DNA of 64,000 nt from Eutreptiella sp. 'Long Island Sound 2002' (GCA_964036045.1 OZ038401.1:35073777-35137776), one strand, 5' to 3'. Counted from the first letter of the stretch, positions 19,166-32,452 are shown. Notes: a model not told the origin generated them from the sequence alone. A program made the numbers and translations.

Positions 19166-20320
19166 GTGAAGCATCCCACATAACAATGGCAAGTTATTAT
19201 TTGAGTGAGGCTAGCACACCGGGAGGGACAGTACCCCCCCCTCGACACGTGAGCAGGGAACACATCCCTCGTCTCACGCCACTTTCCAATCCTGTTGGGA
19301 AGCGCACCAGACGTTCCTAACCGTTGAACCCATGTCATATGTCTTTGGTACAGCTTCATGGCCCACGAACCATGTTTTCTTACTTGCACTCATTTACCAA
19401 AAGAAAGGATGCCACAATTCATGCCCACCACTGTTCCCAATCCTTGACTCCATTGCAAGGTTCCAGGACCTCTCCCGTATGTGTGACACTCTAGAGTCCC
19501 TTGTTTCAGCTTTGAGCAATGTGGACCCACTATTCCTTTTTTTTTTGTTCCCAATGTGCTCTGCCACACAAAGGGTGCGAAATGGCATGGCAACATGGTT
19601 TGAACGAACAGCACGAGCGTCCCCTACTCTTAGCATACATGCCAGTCATGCCAGTGGGGCAGCCGTGTCAGCGACACAACTCGTCCTGCAGTACTTCAGG
19701 GGTGCATTATGCCACCTTGCTATGCATTATGCTGCACAGTGTGTTGTGCTATCTTTTGTGCCTCATGTGCACAGTGGAGCCGGAACCCTGTGTTTTGCAA
19801 ATGCATGACCTTGTGGCAGACCAATCTCATCTACACTGCGTGTCATATCTGCTACCGCAACCATTCGTGGGATCTTTGTAGAACTAGACCCAACACAACT
19901 TTCCAACCAGGGATTGGGGTGGGTGTGTGGGTGGGTGGGGGGGGGTGAGCAAAGGGCCCCCAATGACGTGGAACGAAAAGTTGACCAAAGCAAGGGTCAC
20001 GGATTTGGAACGCTTTGACATAAAAGGAAGGGACCACGCACCTCATTGCATTGCTCTGAAAACATGTGGCTCCTGTTGGTACCTATATATGGTTTTAGCC
20101 AAATATACCAAGGAGATGTACCACAGGCTCACAACCCATGCACCCTTACCCCAGCCTTCCCCAACCATTCCAAATAGATGTTTTCTCTTTGTAGGTGCGC
20201 AAACCCTAATGAAAGCTTTGGTGTTGAACCACCGATTTATGATATGATGTGCGCTATTGCTACTATTGTTGCTGCTCGTGCTGTTGCTATTGTTCTTGCT
20301 CACGCGATTGCGGGTAATTT
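19166..20320. other. no gene recognised
   Basis: The largest frame (19332-19808 plus) shows no domain and is overlapped by equally good frames on the other strand. A run of GTGGG/GGGTG is seen at 19915-19945. Confidence 0.45.
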
Positions 20321-20984
20321 GAGGGCGTATTGTGAGGGGTAAAGATAGGGTTAGCTATATTATCTCTAACCCACAGTGTGCCGGGATGATTTCCAAATTG
20401 TCCCTTGATGCGAGAGGATAATTATGAAAAAGTGTTTGACCCCTTTTGGACCCTTTTGCGATCGTGAAATGCCCCAATGTCAAGCCCTCTTGGAATTTTT
20501 GGAGGTTTGGGGGGGGGGGGTCAATGGGTAACTAGAGAGTGTTGGGGGCCTGGGACTGAGTATTTGAAACCGAAATGCAGCACGTGCACTGCTTTATGAT
20601 AATTTACTTCAGCCTGAAACCTTGAGCCCGAATAAGTGGACCCCCCCCCGTTTCCTGAGGTTCCATAGTGACAATGAGAGTTGGAGTGTCCGGTGCTGCA
20701 CCGCTACGATGCCCACCCCCTGCGTGTGACGGGACACTGTGCGCCACTCAAAGGCTGGGCCTTGCTCCAACGTCCTTTGAAAGGGGTGGCCCTTGGTCCA
20801 AAAGCATTTCAGCATTTCAAAGGGGGGGGTGCTTTTACGGCAAGGGGGGGGGGGCTTTTGGGGCGGGATGACATCCTTTGGCACCGTGTATTCTGAACTG
20901 CAGCTTGGTGCTTTTCATTTGCTTTGATGTGTACAAGTGACCCAAGGCCGGTGGGCCAAAACCAATGATTCGACGGTAAAATCC
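20321..20984. other. degenerate satellite and minisatellite edge
   Basis: Fragments of the palindromic satellite (GTGAGGGGTAAAGATAGGGTTAG at 20331-20353, GATGCGAGAGGATAATTATGAAAA at 20407-20430) are followed by unique text and the first GGGCCTTGCTCCAA minisatellite units (20755-20830). Confidence 0.5.
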
Positions 20985-21417
20985 AAGGACCACAACTTAA
21001 ATTGCAGGGAGCGAGGGCCAAATGCAAAACGTCTATGGGAAAAACCCTAGGACCGAAAGGTAGAACCCAAGGACCAAAGGGCAACATCCAAAGACAAGAG
21101 GGTTTTTTCCCTTTTGATACAATGCCCAAAGTCACACACTGAAATGGTCCTTTGAAAGGGGTGCGCCTTGGTCCAAAAGCATTCCAAAAGAGCGAAATCC
21201 TTTCAAACGGGTGCGGTTTGCTCCAACTACTCTTGAAAAGCGTGGGCCTTGCTCCGAAATTCGGTAGAAAAGGGTTGGTCCTTGCCCCATAGCCTTTAAA
21301 TGGGTGTGCCTGGTTCCCAACACCTTTTCAAAGGCTGGGCCTTGCTCCAAAGTCCTTTGAAAGGGGTGGGCCTTGGTCCAAAAGCATTTCAAAAAAGTAA
21401 AATCCTTTCAAACGGGA
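20985..21417. repeat. U unit, 5' truncated partial copy (U0)
   Basis: Matches the interval about 26260-26680 and the corresponding part of all U units (GCAAAACGTCTATGGGAAAA, then TTTTTTCCCTTTTGATACAA, then the 33-bp minisatellite). Confidence 0.85.
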
Positions 21418-21692
21418 TGAAGAGATGGTCAAAGAGGTAGGAAGGAGGAGGGGGGGGGAGGCACTAAAAATAGAATGTCATGGCAAACTGTTAAGACGAC
21501 GTGGATGGGTGCGCGGTGAATGCAAAAGCTACTTGCCAGAACAAAGAAAGGTAGCCAAAAACAGGGGGGGGGGGCAAAAAACGATACCATTAAAAAAAAG
21601 TAAAAGAACGCTCATGGAATTGCGAAGCCTTTTTGGCAACTTAGATGGGTCAATATGGCTCCAGTGCAGCTCAAAAGAGCCTGTTGTATGAT
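21418..21692. repeat. spacer of the 5.26-kb duplication, copy 1
   Basis: GAGATGGTCAAAGAGGTAGGAAGG through TCAAAAGAGCCTGTTGTATGATG recurs at 26681-26945 with few changes. No gene is recognised in it; the 88-codon frame 21425-21691 is disrupted in the other copy. Confidence 0.85.
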
Positions 21693-22458
21693 GTGAGGGG
21701 ATAATTCTAAATTATCCCCTCGCGTGAAGGGATAATTTTAAATTATTCCCTCGTGTGAGGGGATAATTTTGAATTATTTCCTCGCGTGAGGGGATAATTT
21801 CAAATTATCCCCTGGCGTGAAGGGATAATTTTAAATTATCCCCTCGCGTGAGGGGATAATTTTGAATTTTTTCCTCGCTTTGGGGTAAAGATAGGTTAGG
21901 AATTCTCCCTTGATGCGAAAGGAGATTGTGAAAACGTTGTATGATGTGAGGGGATGATTTTGAATTATCCTCTCTCTTTGGGGATATTTCCAGTTAGGGT
22001 TAGAAATTCTCCCTTGATGCGAGAGGATATTATGAAAATGTTGTATGATGTGAGGGGATAATTTCAAATTATCCCCTCGCTTTAGGGTAAAGATAGGGTT
22101 AGGGTTAGAAATTCTCCCTTGGTGCGAGAGGATATTATGAAAATGTTGTATGATGTGAGGGGATAATTTTAGATTATCCCCTCGCGTGAGGGGATAATTT
22201 TAAATTATCCCCTCGCTTTAGGGTAAAGATAGGGTTAGGGTTAGAAATTCTCCCTTGATGCGAAAGGAGATTATGAAAACGTTGTATGATGTGAGGGGAT
22301 GGTTTAAATTATCCCCTCGCCTTAGGGTAAAGATAGGGTTAGGGGTAGAATTTCCCCCTTGATGCGAAAGGACATTATGAAAACGTTGTATGATGTGAGG
22401 GGATAGTTTTACATTATCCCCTCACGTGAGGGGATAATTTTAAATCATCCCCTCGCGC
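21693..22458. repeat. palindromic satellite block 1
   Basis: Monomers of 100-170 bp contain GTGAGGGGATAATTTTAAA, then GCTTTAGGGTAAAGATAGGG, then GTTAGAAATTCTCCCTTGATG and GCGAAAGGA(G/T)ATTATGAAAA. Nearly identical to 26943-27716. Confidence 0.95.
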
Positions 22459-24280
22459 GTGAATGTGGAGGGCCCCTGTTCTTTGTGCCGAACACAAAAT
22501 GGTGTTACGACAGGGGCCTCTTCTCCGGGGGACGGCCTTCCGCAGCCCAGTTTCATTTGCCCTGGGCAATGTGACAAAGTTGTGATGTTGTTTCATCCAA
22601 GGACCAGAAGTTAAAATGCAGGGAGCGAAGGGTAAATGCAAAACGTCTATGGGAAAACCCCTAGGACCGAAAGGTAGAACCCAAGGACCAAAGGGTAACA
22701 TCCGAAGACAAGAGGGTTTTTTCCCTTTTGATACAATGCCCAAAGTCACACACTGAAATGGTCCTTTGAAAGGGGTGGGCCTTGGTCCAAAAGCAATTTA
22801 AAAGAGAAAAATCCTTTCAAACGGGTGCGGTTTGCTCCAACTACTCTTGAAAAGTGTGGGCCTTGCTCCAAAATTCGGTAAAAAGGGGTTGGTCCTCGCC
22901 CCATAGCCTTTAAATGGGTGTGCCTTGTTCCCAACACCTTTTCAAAGGCTGGGCCTTGCTCCAAAGTCCTTTGAAAGGGGTGGGCCTTGGTCCAAAAGCA
23001 TTTCAAAAGAGTAAAATCCTTTCAAACGGGTGCGGTTTGCTCCAACTACTCTTGAAAAGGGTGGGCCTTGCTCCAAAATTCGGTAAAAGGGGTCGGTCTT
23101 GGTCCCAGAATGCAAAAATATGAGACGAAGGCGTCTAAACACAGAAAATGTTGAATATTGAAGCTCGTTTTGTTGTTTTTTTTTGGGGGGGGGGAAAGCC
23201 ATGCACTAAAGGTGGCGAAGGCATCACAACATGAAAACAAAATGTTGCAAGGAGTTGCAGCCGAATTATGATGTGTGTGGCACATGACGTTCCGAGGGTT
23301 GGGATCCGAGGATCTAGTTCAGGTCATCGAACCAGAATTGGTTTGTGAGTCGCAGTGGAGTCTAAAGAAGTGGGGTTTGCCCTGCATGCTCAAGTGAGGC
23401 GAATATGTGCGGGCATTGCGGATCATTTTGGGGGGGAGGGGGGGGGGGTTATGGGGTGGGTGATCCGTGATCTGCGGATGATTTGGTGGGGGCGGGGGTT
23501 TGAACCCCCGCGGATCAGTGATCCGCGGACCGCCTACCACACCTTGCCCAATGATCACAAAGAGCACTCTCCTCCTTATTGCCACTTTACATGACGTTTT
23601 TCAAAAGCATGTGTTGCCCCATGTAAGTAGGAGTGATGGTTGCACTTCTAGTACTACCCGCTTTGGAGAGACTGTTTTTTTTTAACAAAGCAACCCCCTC
23701 TGAGAGCCCACAAATTGACTGCCTGGGCTGTGTGAATATTTCCTCTTCGCTTGTTGCGCCTGGGGGGGGAAGGAAATACACTACCATACATACAAGTCAA
23801 ACTTGCACCATGCACACACACCTTGGCCTATCAAGTTTGTCTTTCTGTCACTTCCTTTTTCTTTCAGCTGTGTCTGCGTCCTCACCAAAGATGCATCTAC
23901 GTACCTGCGGTTTACATTGCTGGGGACTTCTCGTTCTATGGCAACGGCGTCGGCGAATTGATCTACGCACTGTCCTCCCTGTTCATCACTGCCAACGCGT
24001 ACTACGACATTCAGGTCACTTTCCAGACCGTCTCCATGCAAATATCCGGTGGGCTCCTGGAGCTTTTGTATGGCAGTGTATGGATGGACGGTGACATTCA
24101 GTTGAACAGTGGCAAGGTACCACCCCCAGTCCCTTGCCCAAACACCCTGTTTTCTGGTCCTTTTTATGGCCAAGCCACTTCCACTGAGTGTGAGTTTGGC
24201 ATTATTTGCTGCCGCACTGCCTCACGCCTGACGACCCCTCAGCGAATGCAGTGCCCCAAGGTCAGCACACAGGCCTGCGC
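22459..24280. repeat. U unit 1 (1822 bp)
   Basis: Starts GTGAATGTGGAGGGCCCCTG and ends where the next unit starts. Contents in order: GC-rich leader, ~33-bp minisatellite, G-run, a GGATCAGTGATCCGCGGA palindromic block near 23510, a T-run, and a candidate exon (23868-24116). Spacing to unit 2 is 1822 bp. Confidence 0.95.
23868..24116 (+). CDS. candidate 83-codon exon in U unit 1, product unknown
   Basis: The stretch is preceded by a textbook polypyrimidine tract and CAG (CCTTTTTCTTTCAG, ends 23867) and followed by AAG|GTACC (24117). It is 249 bases long, a multiple of three, and open in phase 0. The peptide has ordinary composition, with motifs RCIYVPAVYIAGDFSFYG and NAYYDIQVTFQTVSM. Four copies occur in the U units; most of the base changes I compared between copies 1 and 2 alter the amino acid, and one copy has a deletion, so selection on the peptide is not evident. 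It may be a gene fragment captured by the repeat. I do not recognise the protein. Confidence 0.35.
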
Positions 24281-26103
24281 GTGAATGTGGAGGGCCCCTG
24301 TTCTTTGTGCCGAACACAAAATGGTGGTACGACAGGGGCCTCTTCTCCGGGGGACGGCCTTCTGCAGCCCAGTTTCATTTGCCCTGGGCAATGTGACAAA
24401 GTTGTGATGTTGTTTCATCCTAGGACCACAAGTGGAAAATGCAGGGAGCGAAGGGTAAATGCAAAACGTCTATGGGAAAACCCCTAGGACCGAAAGGTAG
24501 AACCCAAGGACCAAAGGGTAACATCCAAAGACAAGAGGGTTTTTTCCCTTTTGATACAATGCCCAAAGTCACACACTGAAATGGTCCTTTGAAAGGGGTG
24601 GGCCTTGGTCCAAAAGCATTCCAAAAGAGCAAAATCCTTTCAAACGGGTGCGGTTTGCTCCAACTACTCTTGAAAAGCGTGGGCCTTGCTCCAAAATTCG
24701 GTAAAAGGGGGTTGGTCCTCGCCCCATAGCCTTTAAATGGGTGTGCCTGGTTCCCAACACCTTTTCAAAGGCTGGGCCTTGCGCCAAAGTCCTTTGAAAG
24801 GGGTGGGCCTTGGTCCAAAAGCATTTCAAAAGAGTAAAATCCTTTCAAACGGGTGCGGTTTGCTCCAACTACTCTTGAAAAGGGTGGGCCTTGCTCCAAA
24901 ATTCGGTAGAAGGGGTCGGTCTTGGTCCCAGAATGCAAAAATATGAGAAGAAGGCGTCCAAACACAGAAAATTTTGAATATTGAAGCTCGTTTTGTTGTT
25001 TTTTTTGGGGGGGGGAAAGCCATGCACTAAAGGTGGCGAAGGCATCACAACATGAAAACAAAATGTTGCAAGGAGTTGCAGCCGAATTATGTTGTGTGTG
25101 GCACATGACGTTCTGAGGGTTGGGATCGAAGGATCTAGTTCAGGTCATCGAACCAGAATTGGTTTGTGAGTCGCAGTGGAGTCTAAAGAAGTGGGGTTTG
25201 CCCTGCATGCTCAAGTGAGGCGAATATGTGCGGGCATTGCGGATCATTTTGGGGGGGAGGGGGGGGGGGTTATGGGGTGGGTGATCCGTGATCTGCAGAT
25301 GATTTGGTGGGGGCGGGGGTTTGGACCCCCGCGGATCAGTGATCCGCGGACCGCCTACCACACCTTGCCCAATGATCACAAAGAGCACTCTCCTCCTTAT
25401 TGCCACTTTACATGACGTTTTTGAAAAGCATGTGTTGCCCCATGTAAGTAGGAGTGATGGTTGCACTTCTAGTACTACCTGCTTTGGAGAGACTGTTCTT
25501 TTTTTGAACAAAGCAACCCCCTCTGAGAGCCGACAAATTGACTGCCTGGGCTGTGTGAATATTTCCTCTTCGCTTGTTGCGCCTGGGGGGGGAAGGAAAT
25601 ACACTACCATACATACAAGTCAAACTTGCACCATGCACACACACCTTGGCCTATCAAGTTTGTCTTTCTGTCACTTCCTTTTTCTTTCAGCTGTGTCTGC
25701 GTCCTCACCAAAGATGCATCTACGTACCTGCAGTTTACATTGCTCGGGACTTCTCGTTCTATGGCAACGGCGTCGGCGAATTGATCTACGCACTGTCCTC
25801 CCTGTTCATCACTGCCAACACGTACTACGACATTCAGGTCACTTTCCAGACCGTCTCCATGCAAATATCCGGTGGGCTCGTGGAGCTTTTGTATGGCAGT
25901 GTATGGATGGACGGTGACATTCAGTTGAACAGTGGCAAGGTACCACCCCCAGTCCCTTGCCCAAATACCCCGTTTTCTGGTCCTTTTTATGGCCAAGCCA
26001 CTTCCACTGAGTGTGAGTTTGGCATTATTTGCTGCCGCACTGCCTCACGCCTGACGACCCCTCAGCGAATGCAGTGCCCCAAAGTCAGCACACAGGCCTG
26101 CGC
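24281..26103. repeat. U unit 2 (1823 bp), with candidate exon at about 25691-25939
   Basis: Colinear with unit 1 at very high identity. The exon-like part carries G-to-R, A-to-T and L-to-V changes relative to unit 1. Confidence 0.95.
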
Positions 26104-26680
26104 GTGAATGTGGAGGGCCCCTGTTCTTTGTGCCGAACACAAAATGGTGGTACGACAGGGGCCTCTTCTCCGGGGGACGGCCTTCTGCAGCCCAGTTTCA
26201 TTTGCCCTGGGCAATGTGACAAAGTTGTGATGTTGTTTCATCCTAGGACCACAGGTTAAAATGCAGGGAGCGAAGGGTAAATGCAAAACGTCTATGGGAA
26301 AACCCCTAGGACCGAAAGGTAGAACCCAAGGACCAAAGGGTAACATCCAAAGACAAGAGGGTTTTTTCCCTTTTGATACAATGCCCAAAGTCACACACTG
26401 AAATGGTCCTTTGAAAGGGGTGGGCCTTGGTCCAAAAGCATTCCAAAAGAGCAAAATCCTTTCAAACGGGTGCGGTTTGCTCCAACTACTCTTGAAAAGC
26501 GTGGGCCTTGCTCCAAAATTCGGTAGAAAAGGGTTGGTCCTTGCCCCATAGCCTTTAAATGGGTGTGCCTTGTTCCGAACACCTTTTCAAAGGCTGGGCC
26601 TTGCTCCAAAGTCCTTTGAAAGGGGTGGGCCTTGGTCCAAAAGCATTTCAAAAAAGTAAAATGCTTTCAAACGGGAAGAA
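26104..26680. repeat. U unit 3, truncated after the minisatellite
   Basis: The first ~575 bp of the unit, then a switch to the spacer sequence at AACGGGAAGAAAGAGATGG, as at 21412. Confidence 0.9.
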
Positions 26681-26942
26681 AGAGATGGTCAAAGAGGTAG
26701 GAAGGGGGAGGGGGGGGAGGCACTAAAAATAGAATGTCATGGCAAACTGTTGAGACGACGTGGATGGGAGCGCGGTGAATGCAAAAGCTTGTTGCCAGAA
26801 CAAAGAAAGGTAGCCAAAAACAGGGGGGGGGGGCAAAAAACGATACCATTAAAAAAAGTAAAAGAACGCTCATGGAATTGCGAAGCCTTTTTGGCAACTT
26901 GGATGGGTCAATATGGCTCCAGTGCAGCTCAAAAGAGCCTGT
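26681..26942. repeat. spacer of the 5.26-kb duplication, copy 2
   Basis: Duplicate of 21418-21689 at an offset of about 5260 bases. No gene recognised. Confidence 0.85.
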
Positions 26943-27716
26943 TGTATGATGTGAGGGGATAATTCTAAATTATCCCCTCGCGTGAAGGGAGAATTTGGAA
27001 TTATTCCCTGGTGTGAGGGGATAATTTTGAATTATTTCCTCGCGTGAGGGGATAATTTTAAATTATCCCCTGGCGTGAAGGGATAATTTTAAATTATCCC
27101 CTCGCGTGAGGGGATAATTTTGAATTTTTTCCTCGCTTTGGGGTAAAGATAGGTTAGGAATTCTCCCTTGATGCGAAAGGAGATTGTGAAAACGTTGTAT
27201 GATGTGAGGGGATGATTTTGAATTATCCTCTCTCTTTGGGGATATTTCCAGTTAGGGTTAGAAATTCTCCCTTGATGCGAGAGGATATTATGAAAATGTT
27301 GTATGATGTGAGGGGATAATTTTAAATTATCCCCTCGCTTTAGGGTAAAGATAGGGTTAGGGTTAGAAATTCTCCCTTGGTGCGAGAGGAGATTATGAAA
27401 ATGTTGTATGATGTGAGGGGATAATTTTAAATTATCCCCTCGCGCGAGGGGATAATTTTAAATTATCCCCTCGCTTTAGGGTAAAGATAGGGTTAGGGTT
27501 GAAAATTCTCCCTTGATGCGAAAGGAGATTATGAAAACGTTGTATGATGTGAGGGGATGGTTTAAATTATCCCCTCGCTTTAGGGTAAAGATAGGGTTAG
27601 GGGTACAATTTCCCCCTTGATGCGAAAGGACATTATGAAAACGTTGTATGATGTGAGGGGACAGTTTTAAATTATCCCCTCACGTGAGGGGATAATTTTA
27701 AATTATCCCCTCGCGC
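26943..27716. repeat. palindromic satellite block 2
   Basis: Duplicate of block 1, with the same monomer order and small differences. Confidence 0.95.
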
Positions 27717-29538
27717 GTGAATGTGGTGGGCCCCTGTTCTTTGTGCCGAACACAAAATGGTGGTACGACAGGGGCCTCTTCTCCGGGGGACGGCCTTCCG
27801 CAGCCCAGTTTCATTTGCCCTGGGCAATGTGACAAAGTTGTGATGTTGTTTCATCCAAGGACCAGAAGTTAAAATGCAGGGAGCGAAGGGTAAATGCAAA
27901 ACGTCTATGGGAAAACCCCTAGGACCGAAGGGTAGAACCCAAGGACCAAAGGGTAACATCCAAAGACAAGAGGGTTTTTTCCCTTTTGATACAATGCCCA
28001 AAGTCACACACTGAAATGGTCCTTTGAAAGGGGTGGGCCTTGGTCCAAAAGCATTCCAAAAGAGCAAAATCCTTTCAAACGGGTGCGGTTTGCTCCAACT
28101 ACTCTTGAAAAGCGTGGGCCTTGCTCCAAAATTCGGTAAAAAGGGGTTGGTCCTCGCCCCATAGCCTTTAAATGGGTGTGCCTTGTTCCGAACACCTTTT
28201 CAAAGGCTGGGCCTTGCTCCAAAGTCCTTTGAAAGGGGTGGGCCTTGGTCCAAAAGCATTTCAAAAGAGTAAAATCCTTTCAAACGGGTGCGGTTTGCTC
28301 CAACTACTCTTGAAAAGAGTGGGCCTTGCTCCAAAATTCGGTAAAAGGGGTCGGTCTTGGTCCCAGAATGCAAAAATATGAGACGAAGGCGTCTAAACAC
28401 AGAAAATGTTGAATATTGAAGCTCGTTTTGTTGTTTTTGTTTGGGGGGGGGGAAAGCCATGCACTAAAGGTGGCGAAGGCATCACAACATGAAAACAAAA
28501 TGTTGCAAGGAGTTGCAGCCGAATTATGATGTGTGTGGCACATGACGTTCCGAGGGTTGGGATCCGAGGATCTAGTTCAGGTCATCGAACCAGAATTGGT
28601 TTATGAGTCGCAGTGGAGTCTAAAGAAGTGGGGTTTGCCCTGCATGCTCAAGTGAGGCGAATATGTGCGGGCATTGCGGATCATTTCGGGGGGGAGGGGG
28701 GGGGGGTTATGGGGTGGGTGATCCGTGATCTGCGGATGATTTGGTGGGGGCGGGGGTTTGAACCCCCGCGGATCAGTGATCCGCGGACCGCCTACCACAC
28801 CTTGCCCAATGATCACAAAGAGCACTCTCCTCCTTATTGCCACTTTAAATGACGTTTTTCAAAAGCATGTGTTGCCCCATGTAAGTAGGAGTGATGGTTG
28901 CACTTCTAGTACTACCCGCTTTGGAGAGACTGTTTTTTTTTTAACAAAGCAACCCCCTCTGAGAGCCCACAAATTGACTGCCTGGGCTGTGTGAATATTT
29001 CCTCTTCGCTTGTTGCGCCTGGGGGGGGAAGGAAATACACTACCATACATACAAGTCAAACTTGCACCATGCACACACACCTTGGCCTATCAAGTTTGTC
29101 TTTCTGTCACTTCCTTTTTCTTTCAGCTGTGTCTGCGTCCTCACCAAAGATGCATCTACGTGCCTGCGGTTTACATTGCTGGGGACTTCTCGTTCTATGG
29201 CAGGGCGTCGGCGAATTGATCTACGCACTGTCCTCCCTGTTCATCACTGCCAACGCGTACTACGACATTCAGGTCACTTTCCAGACCGTCTCCATGCAAA
29301 TATCCGGTGGGCTCGTGGAGCCTTTGTATGGCAGTGTATGGATGGACGGTGACATTCAGTTGAACAGTGGCAAGGTACCACCCCCAGTCCCTTGCCCAAA
29401 CACCCCGTTTTCTGGTCCTTTTTATGGCCAAGCCACTTCCAATGAGTGTGAGTTCGGCATTATTTGCTGCCGCACTGCCTCACGCCTGACGACCCCTCAG
29501 CGAATGCAGTGCCCCAAGGTCAGCACACAGGCCTGCGC
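27717..29538. repeat. U unit 4 (1822 bp)
   Basis: Colinear with unit 1. The exon-like part (about 29127-29374) reads GGCAGGGCGTC where other copies have GGCAACGGCGTC, a one-base loss that shifts the frame. Confidence 0.95.
29127..29374 (+). pseudogene. frameshifted copy of the U-unit exon
   Basis: Same flanking CAG and AAG|GT signals as in unit 1, but 248 bases because of a single-base deletion near 29201. The phase-0 reading stops soon after at DFSFYGRASAN. Confidence 0.5.
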
Positions 29539-31362
29539 GTGAATGTGGAGGGCCCCTGTTCTCTGTGCCGAACACAAAATGGTGGTACGACAGGGGCCTC
29601 TTCTCCGGGGGACGGCCTTCTGCAGCCCAGTTTCATTTGCCCTGGGCAATGTGACAAAGTTGTGATGTTGTTTCATCCTAGGACCACAAGTTAAAATGCA
29701 GGGAGCGAAGGGTAAATGCAAAACGTCTATGGGAAAACCCCTAGGACCGAAAGGTAGAACCCAAGGACCAAAGGGTAACATCCAAAGACAAGAGGGTTTT
29801 TTCCCTTTTGATACAATGCCCAAAGTCACACACTGAAATGGTCCTTTGAAAGGGGTGGGCCTTGGTCCAAAAGCATTCCAAAAGAGCAAAATCCTTTCAA
29901 ACGGGTGCGGTTTGCTCCAACTACTCTTGAAAAGCTTGGGCCTTGCTCCAAAATTCGGTAAAAGGGGGTTGGTCCTCGCCCCATAGCCTTTAAATGGGTG
30001 TGCCTGGTTCCCAACACCTTTTCAAAGGCTGGGCCTTGCTCCAAAGTCCTTTGAAAGGGGTGGGCCTTGGTCCAAAAGCATTTCAAAAGAGTAAAATCCT
30101 TTCAAACGGGTGCGGTTTGCTCCAACTACTCTTGAAAAGGGTGGGCCTTGCTCCAAAATTCGGTAGAAGGGGTCGGTCTTGGTCCCAGAATGCAAAAATA
30201 TGAGAAGAAGGCGTCTAAACACAGAAGATTTTGAATATTGAAGCTCGTTTTGTTGTTTTTTTTTGGGGGGGGGAAGCCATGCACTAAAGGTGGCGAAGGC
30301 ATCACAACATGAAAACAAAATGTTGCAAGGAGTTGCAGCCGAATTATGATGTGTGTGGCACATGACGTTCTGAGGGTTGGGATCCGAGGATCTAGTTCAG
30401 GTCATCGAACCAGAATTGGTTTGTGAGTCGCAGTGGAGTCTAAAGAAGTTGGGTTTGCCCTGCATGCTCAAGTGAGGCGAATATGTGCGGGCATTGCGGA
30501 TCATTTTGGGGGGGAGGGGGGGGGGGGTTATGGGGTGGGTGATCCGTGATCTGCAGATGATTTGGTGGGGGCGGGGGTTTGTATCCCCGCGGATCAGTGA
30601 TCCGCGGACCGCCTACCACACCTTGCCCAATGATCACAAAGAGCACTCTCCTCCTTATTGCCACTTTACATGACGTTTTTCAAAAGCATGTGTTGCCCCA
30701 TGTAAGTAGGAGTGATGGTTGCACTTCTAGTACTACCCGCTTTGGAGAGACTGTTTTTTTTTTTGAACAAAGCAACCCCCTCTGAGAGCCGACAAATTGA
30801 CTGCCTGGGCTGTGTGAATATTTCCTCTTCGCTTGTTGCGCCTGGGGGGGGAAGGAAATACACTACCATACATACAAGTCAAACTTGCACCATGCACACA
30901 CACCTTGGCCTATCAAGTTTGTCTATCTGTCACTTCCTTTTTCTTTCAGCTGTGTCTGCGTCCTCACCAAAGATGCATCTACGTACCTGCGGTTTACATT
31001 GCTGGGGACTTCTCGTTCTATGGCAACGGCGTCGGCGAATTGATCTACGCACTGTCCTCCCTGTTCATCACTGCCAACGCGTACTACGACATTCAGGTCA
31101 CTTTCCAGACCGTCTCCATGCAAATATCCGGTGGGCTCGTGGAGCTTTTGTATGGCAGTGTATGGATGGACGGTGACATTCAGTTGAACAGTGGCAAGGT
31201 ACCACCCCCAGTCCCTTGCCCAAACACCCCGTTTTCTGGTCCTTTTTATGGCCAAGCCACTTCCAATGAGTGTGAGTTTGGCATTATTTGCTGCCGCACT
31301 GCCTCACGCCTGACGACCCCTCAGCGAATGCAGTGCCCCAAGGTCAGCACACAGGCCTGCGC
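29539..31362. repeat. U unit 5 (1824 bp), with candidate exon at about 30950-31198
   Basis: Colinear with units 1 and 2; the exon frame is open. Confidence 0.95.
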
Positions 31363-32452
31363 GTGAATGTGGAGGGCCCCTGTTCTTTGTGCCGAACACA
31401 AAATGGTGGTACGACAGGGGCCTCTTCTCCGGGGGACGGCCTTCTGCAGCCCAGTTTCATTTGCCCTGGGCAATGTGGCAAAGTTGTGATGTTGTTTCAT
31501 CCTAGGACCACAAGTTAAAATGCAGGGAGCGAAGGGTAAATGCAAAACGTCTATGGGAAAACCCCTAGGACCGAAAGGTAGAACCCAAGGACCAAAGGGT
31601 AACATCCAAAGACAAGAGGGTTTTTTCCCTTTTGATACAATGCCCAAAGTCACACACTGAAATGGTCCTTTGAAAGGGATGGGCCTTGGTCCAAAAGCAT
31701 TCCAAAAGAGCAAAATCCTTTCAAACGGGTGCGGTTTGCTCCAACTACTCTTGAAAAGTGTGGGCCTTGCTCCGAAATTCGGTAAAAAGGGGTTGGTCCT
31801 CGCCCCATAGCCTTTAAATGGGTGTGCCTTGTTCCGAACACCTTTTCAAAGGCTGGGCCTTGCTCCAAAGTCCTTTGAAAGGGGTGGGCCTTGGTCCAAA
31901 AGCATTTCAAAAGAGTAAAATCCTTTCAAACGGGTGCGGTTTGCTCCAACTACTCTTGAAAAGGGTGGGCCTTACTCCAAAATTCGGTAGAAGGGGTCGG
32001 TCTTGGTCCCAGAATGCAAAAATATGAGAAGAAGGCGTCTAAACACAGAAAATTTTGAATATTGAAGCTCGTTTTGTTGTTTTTTTTGGGGGGGGGAAAG
32101 CCATGCACTAAAGGTGGCGAAGGCATCACAACATGAAATCAAAATGTTGCAAGGAGTTGCAGCCGAATTATGATGTGTGTGGCACATGACGTTCCGAGGG
32201 TTGGGCTCCGAGGATCTAGTTCAGGTCATCGAGCCAGAATTGGTTTGTGAGTCGCAGTGGAGTCTAAAGAAGTGGGGTTTGCCCTGCATGCTCAAGTGAG
32301 GCGAATATGTGCGGGCATTGCGGATCATTTTGGGGGGGAGGGGGGGGGGGTTATGGGGTGGGTGATCCGTGATCTGCGGATGATTTGGTGGGGGCGGGGG
32401 TTTGGAACCCCCGCGGATCAGTGATCCGCGGACCGCCTACCACACCTTGCCT
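31363..32452. repeat. U unit 6, truncated at the 5S locus
   Basis: About 1090 bp of the unit up to CCTACCACACCTTGCC, after which the 5S upstream sequence starts. Confidence 0.9.

Noticed and set aside
21132-32187. Family of 86-codon minus-strand frames (KCFWTKAHPFQRTLEQGP type) repeated in U units
   Set aside because: They coincide with the ~33-bp minisatellite, are matched by plus-strand frames of equal length, and are periodic rather than domain-like.
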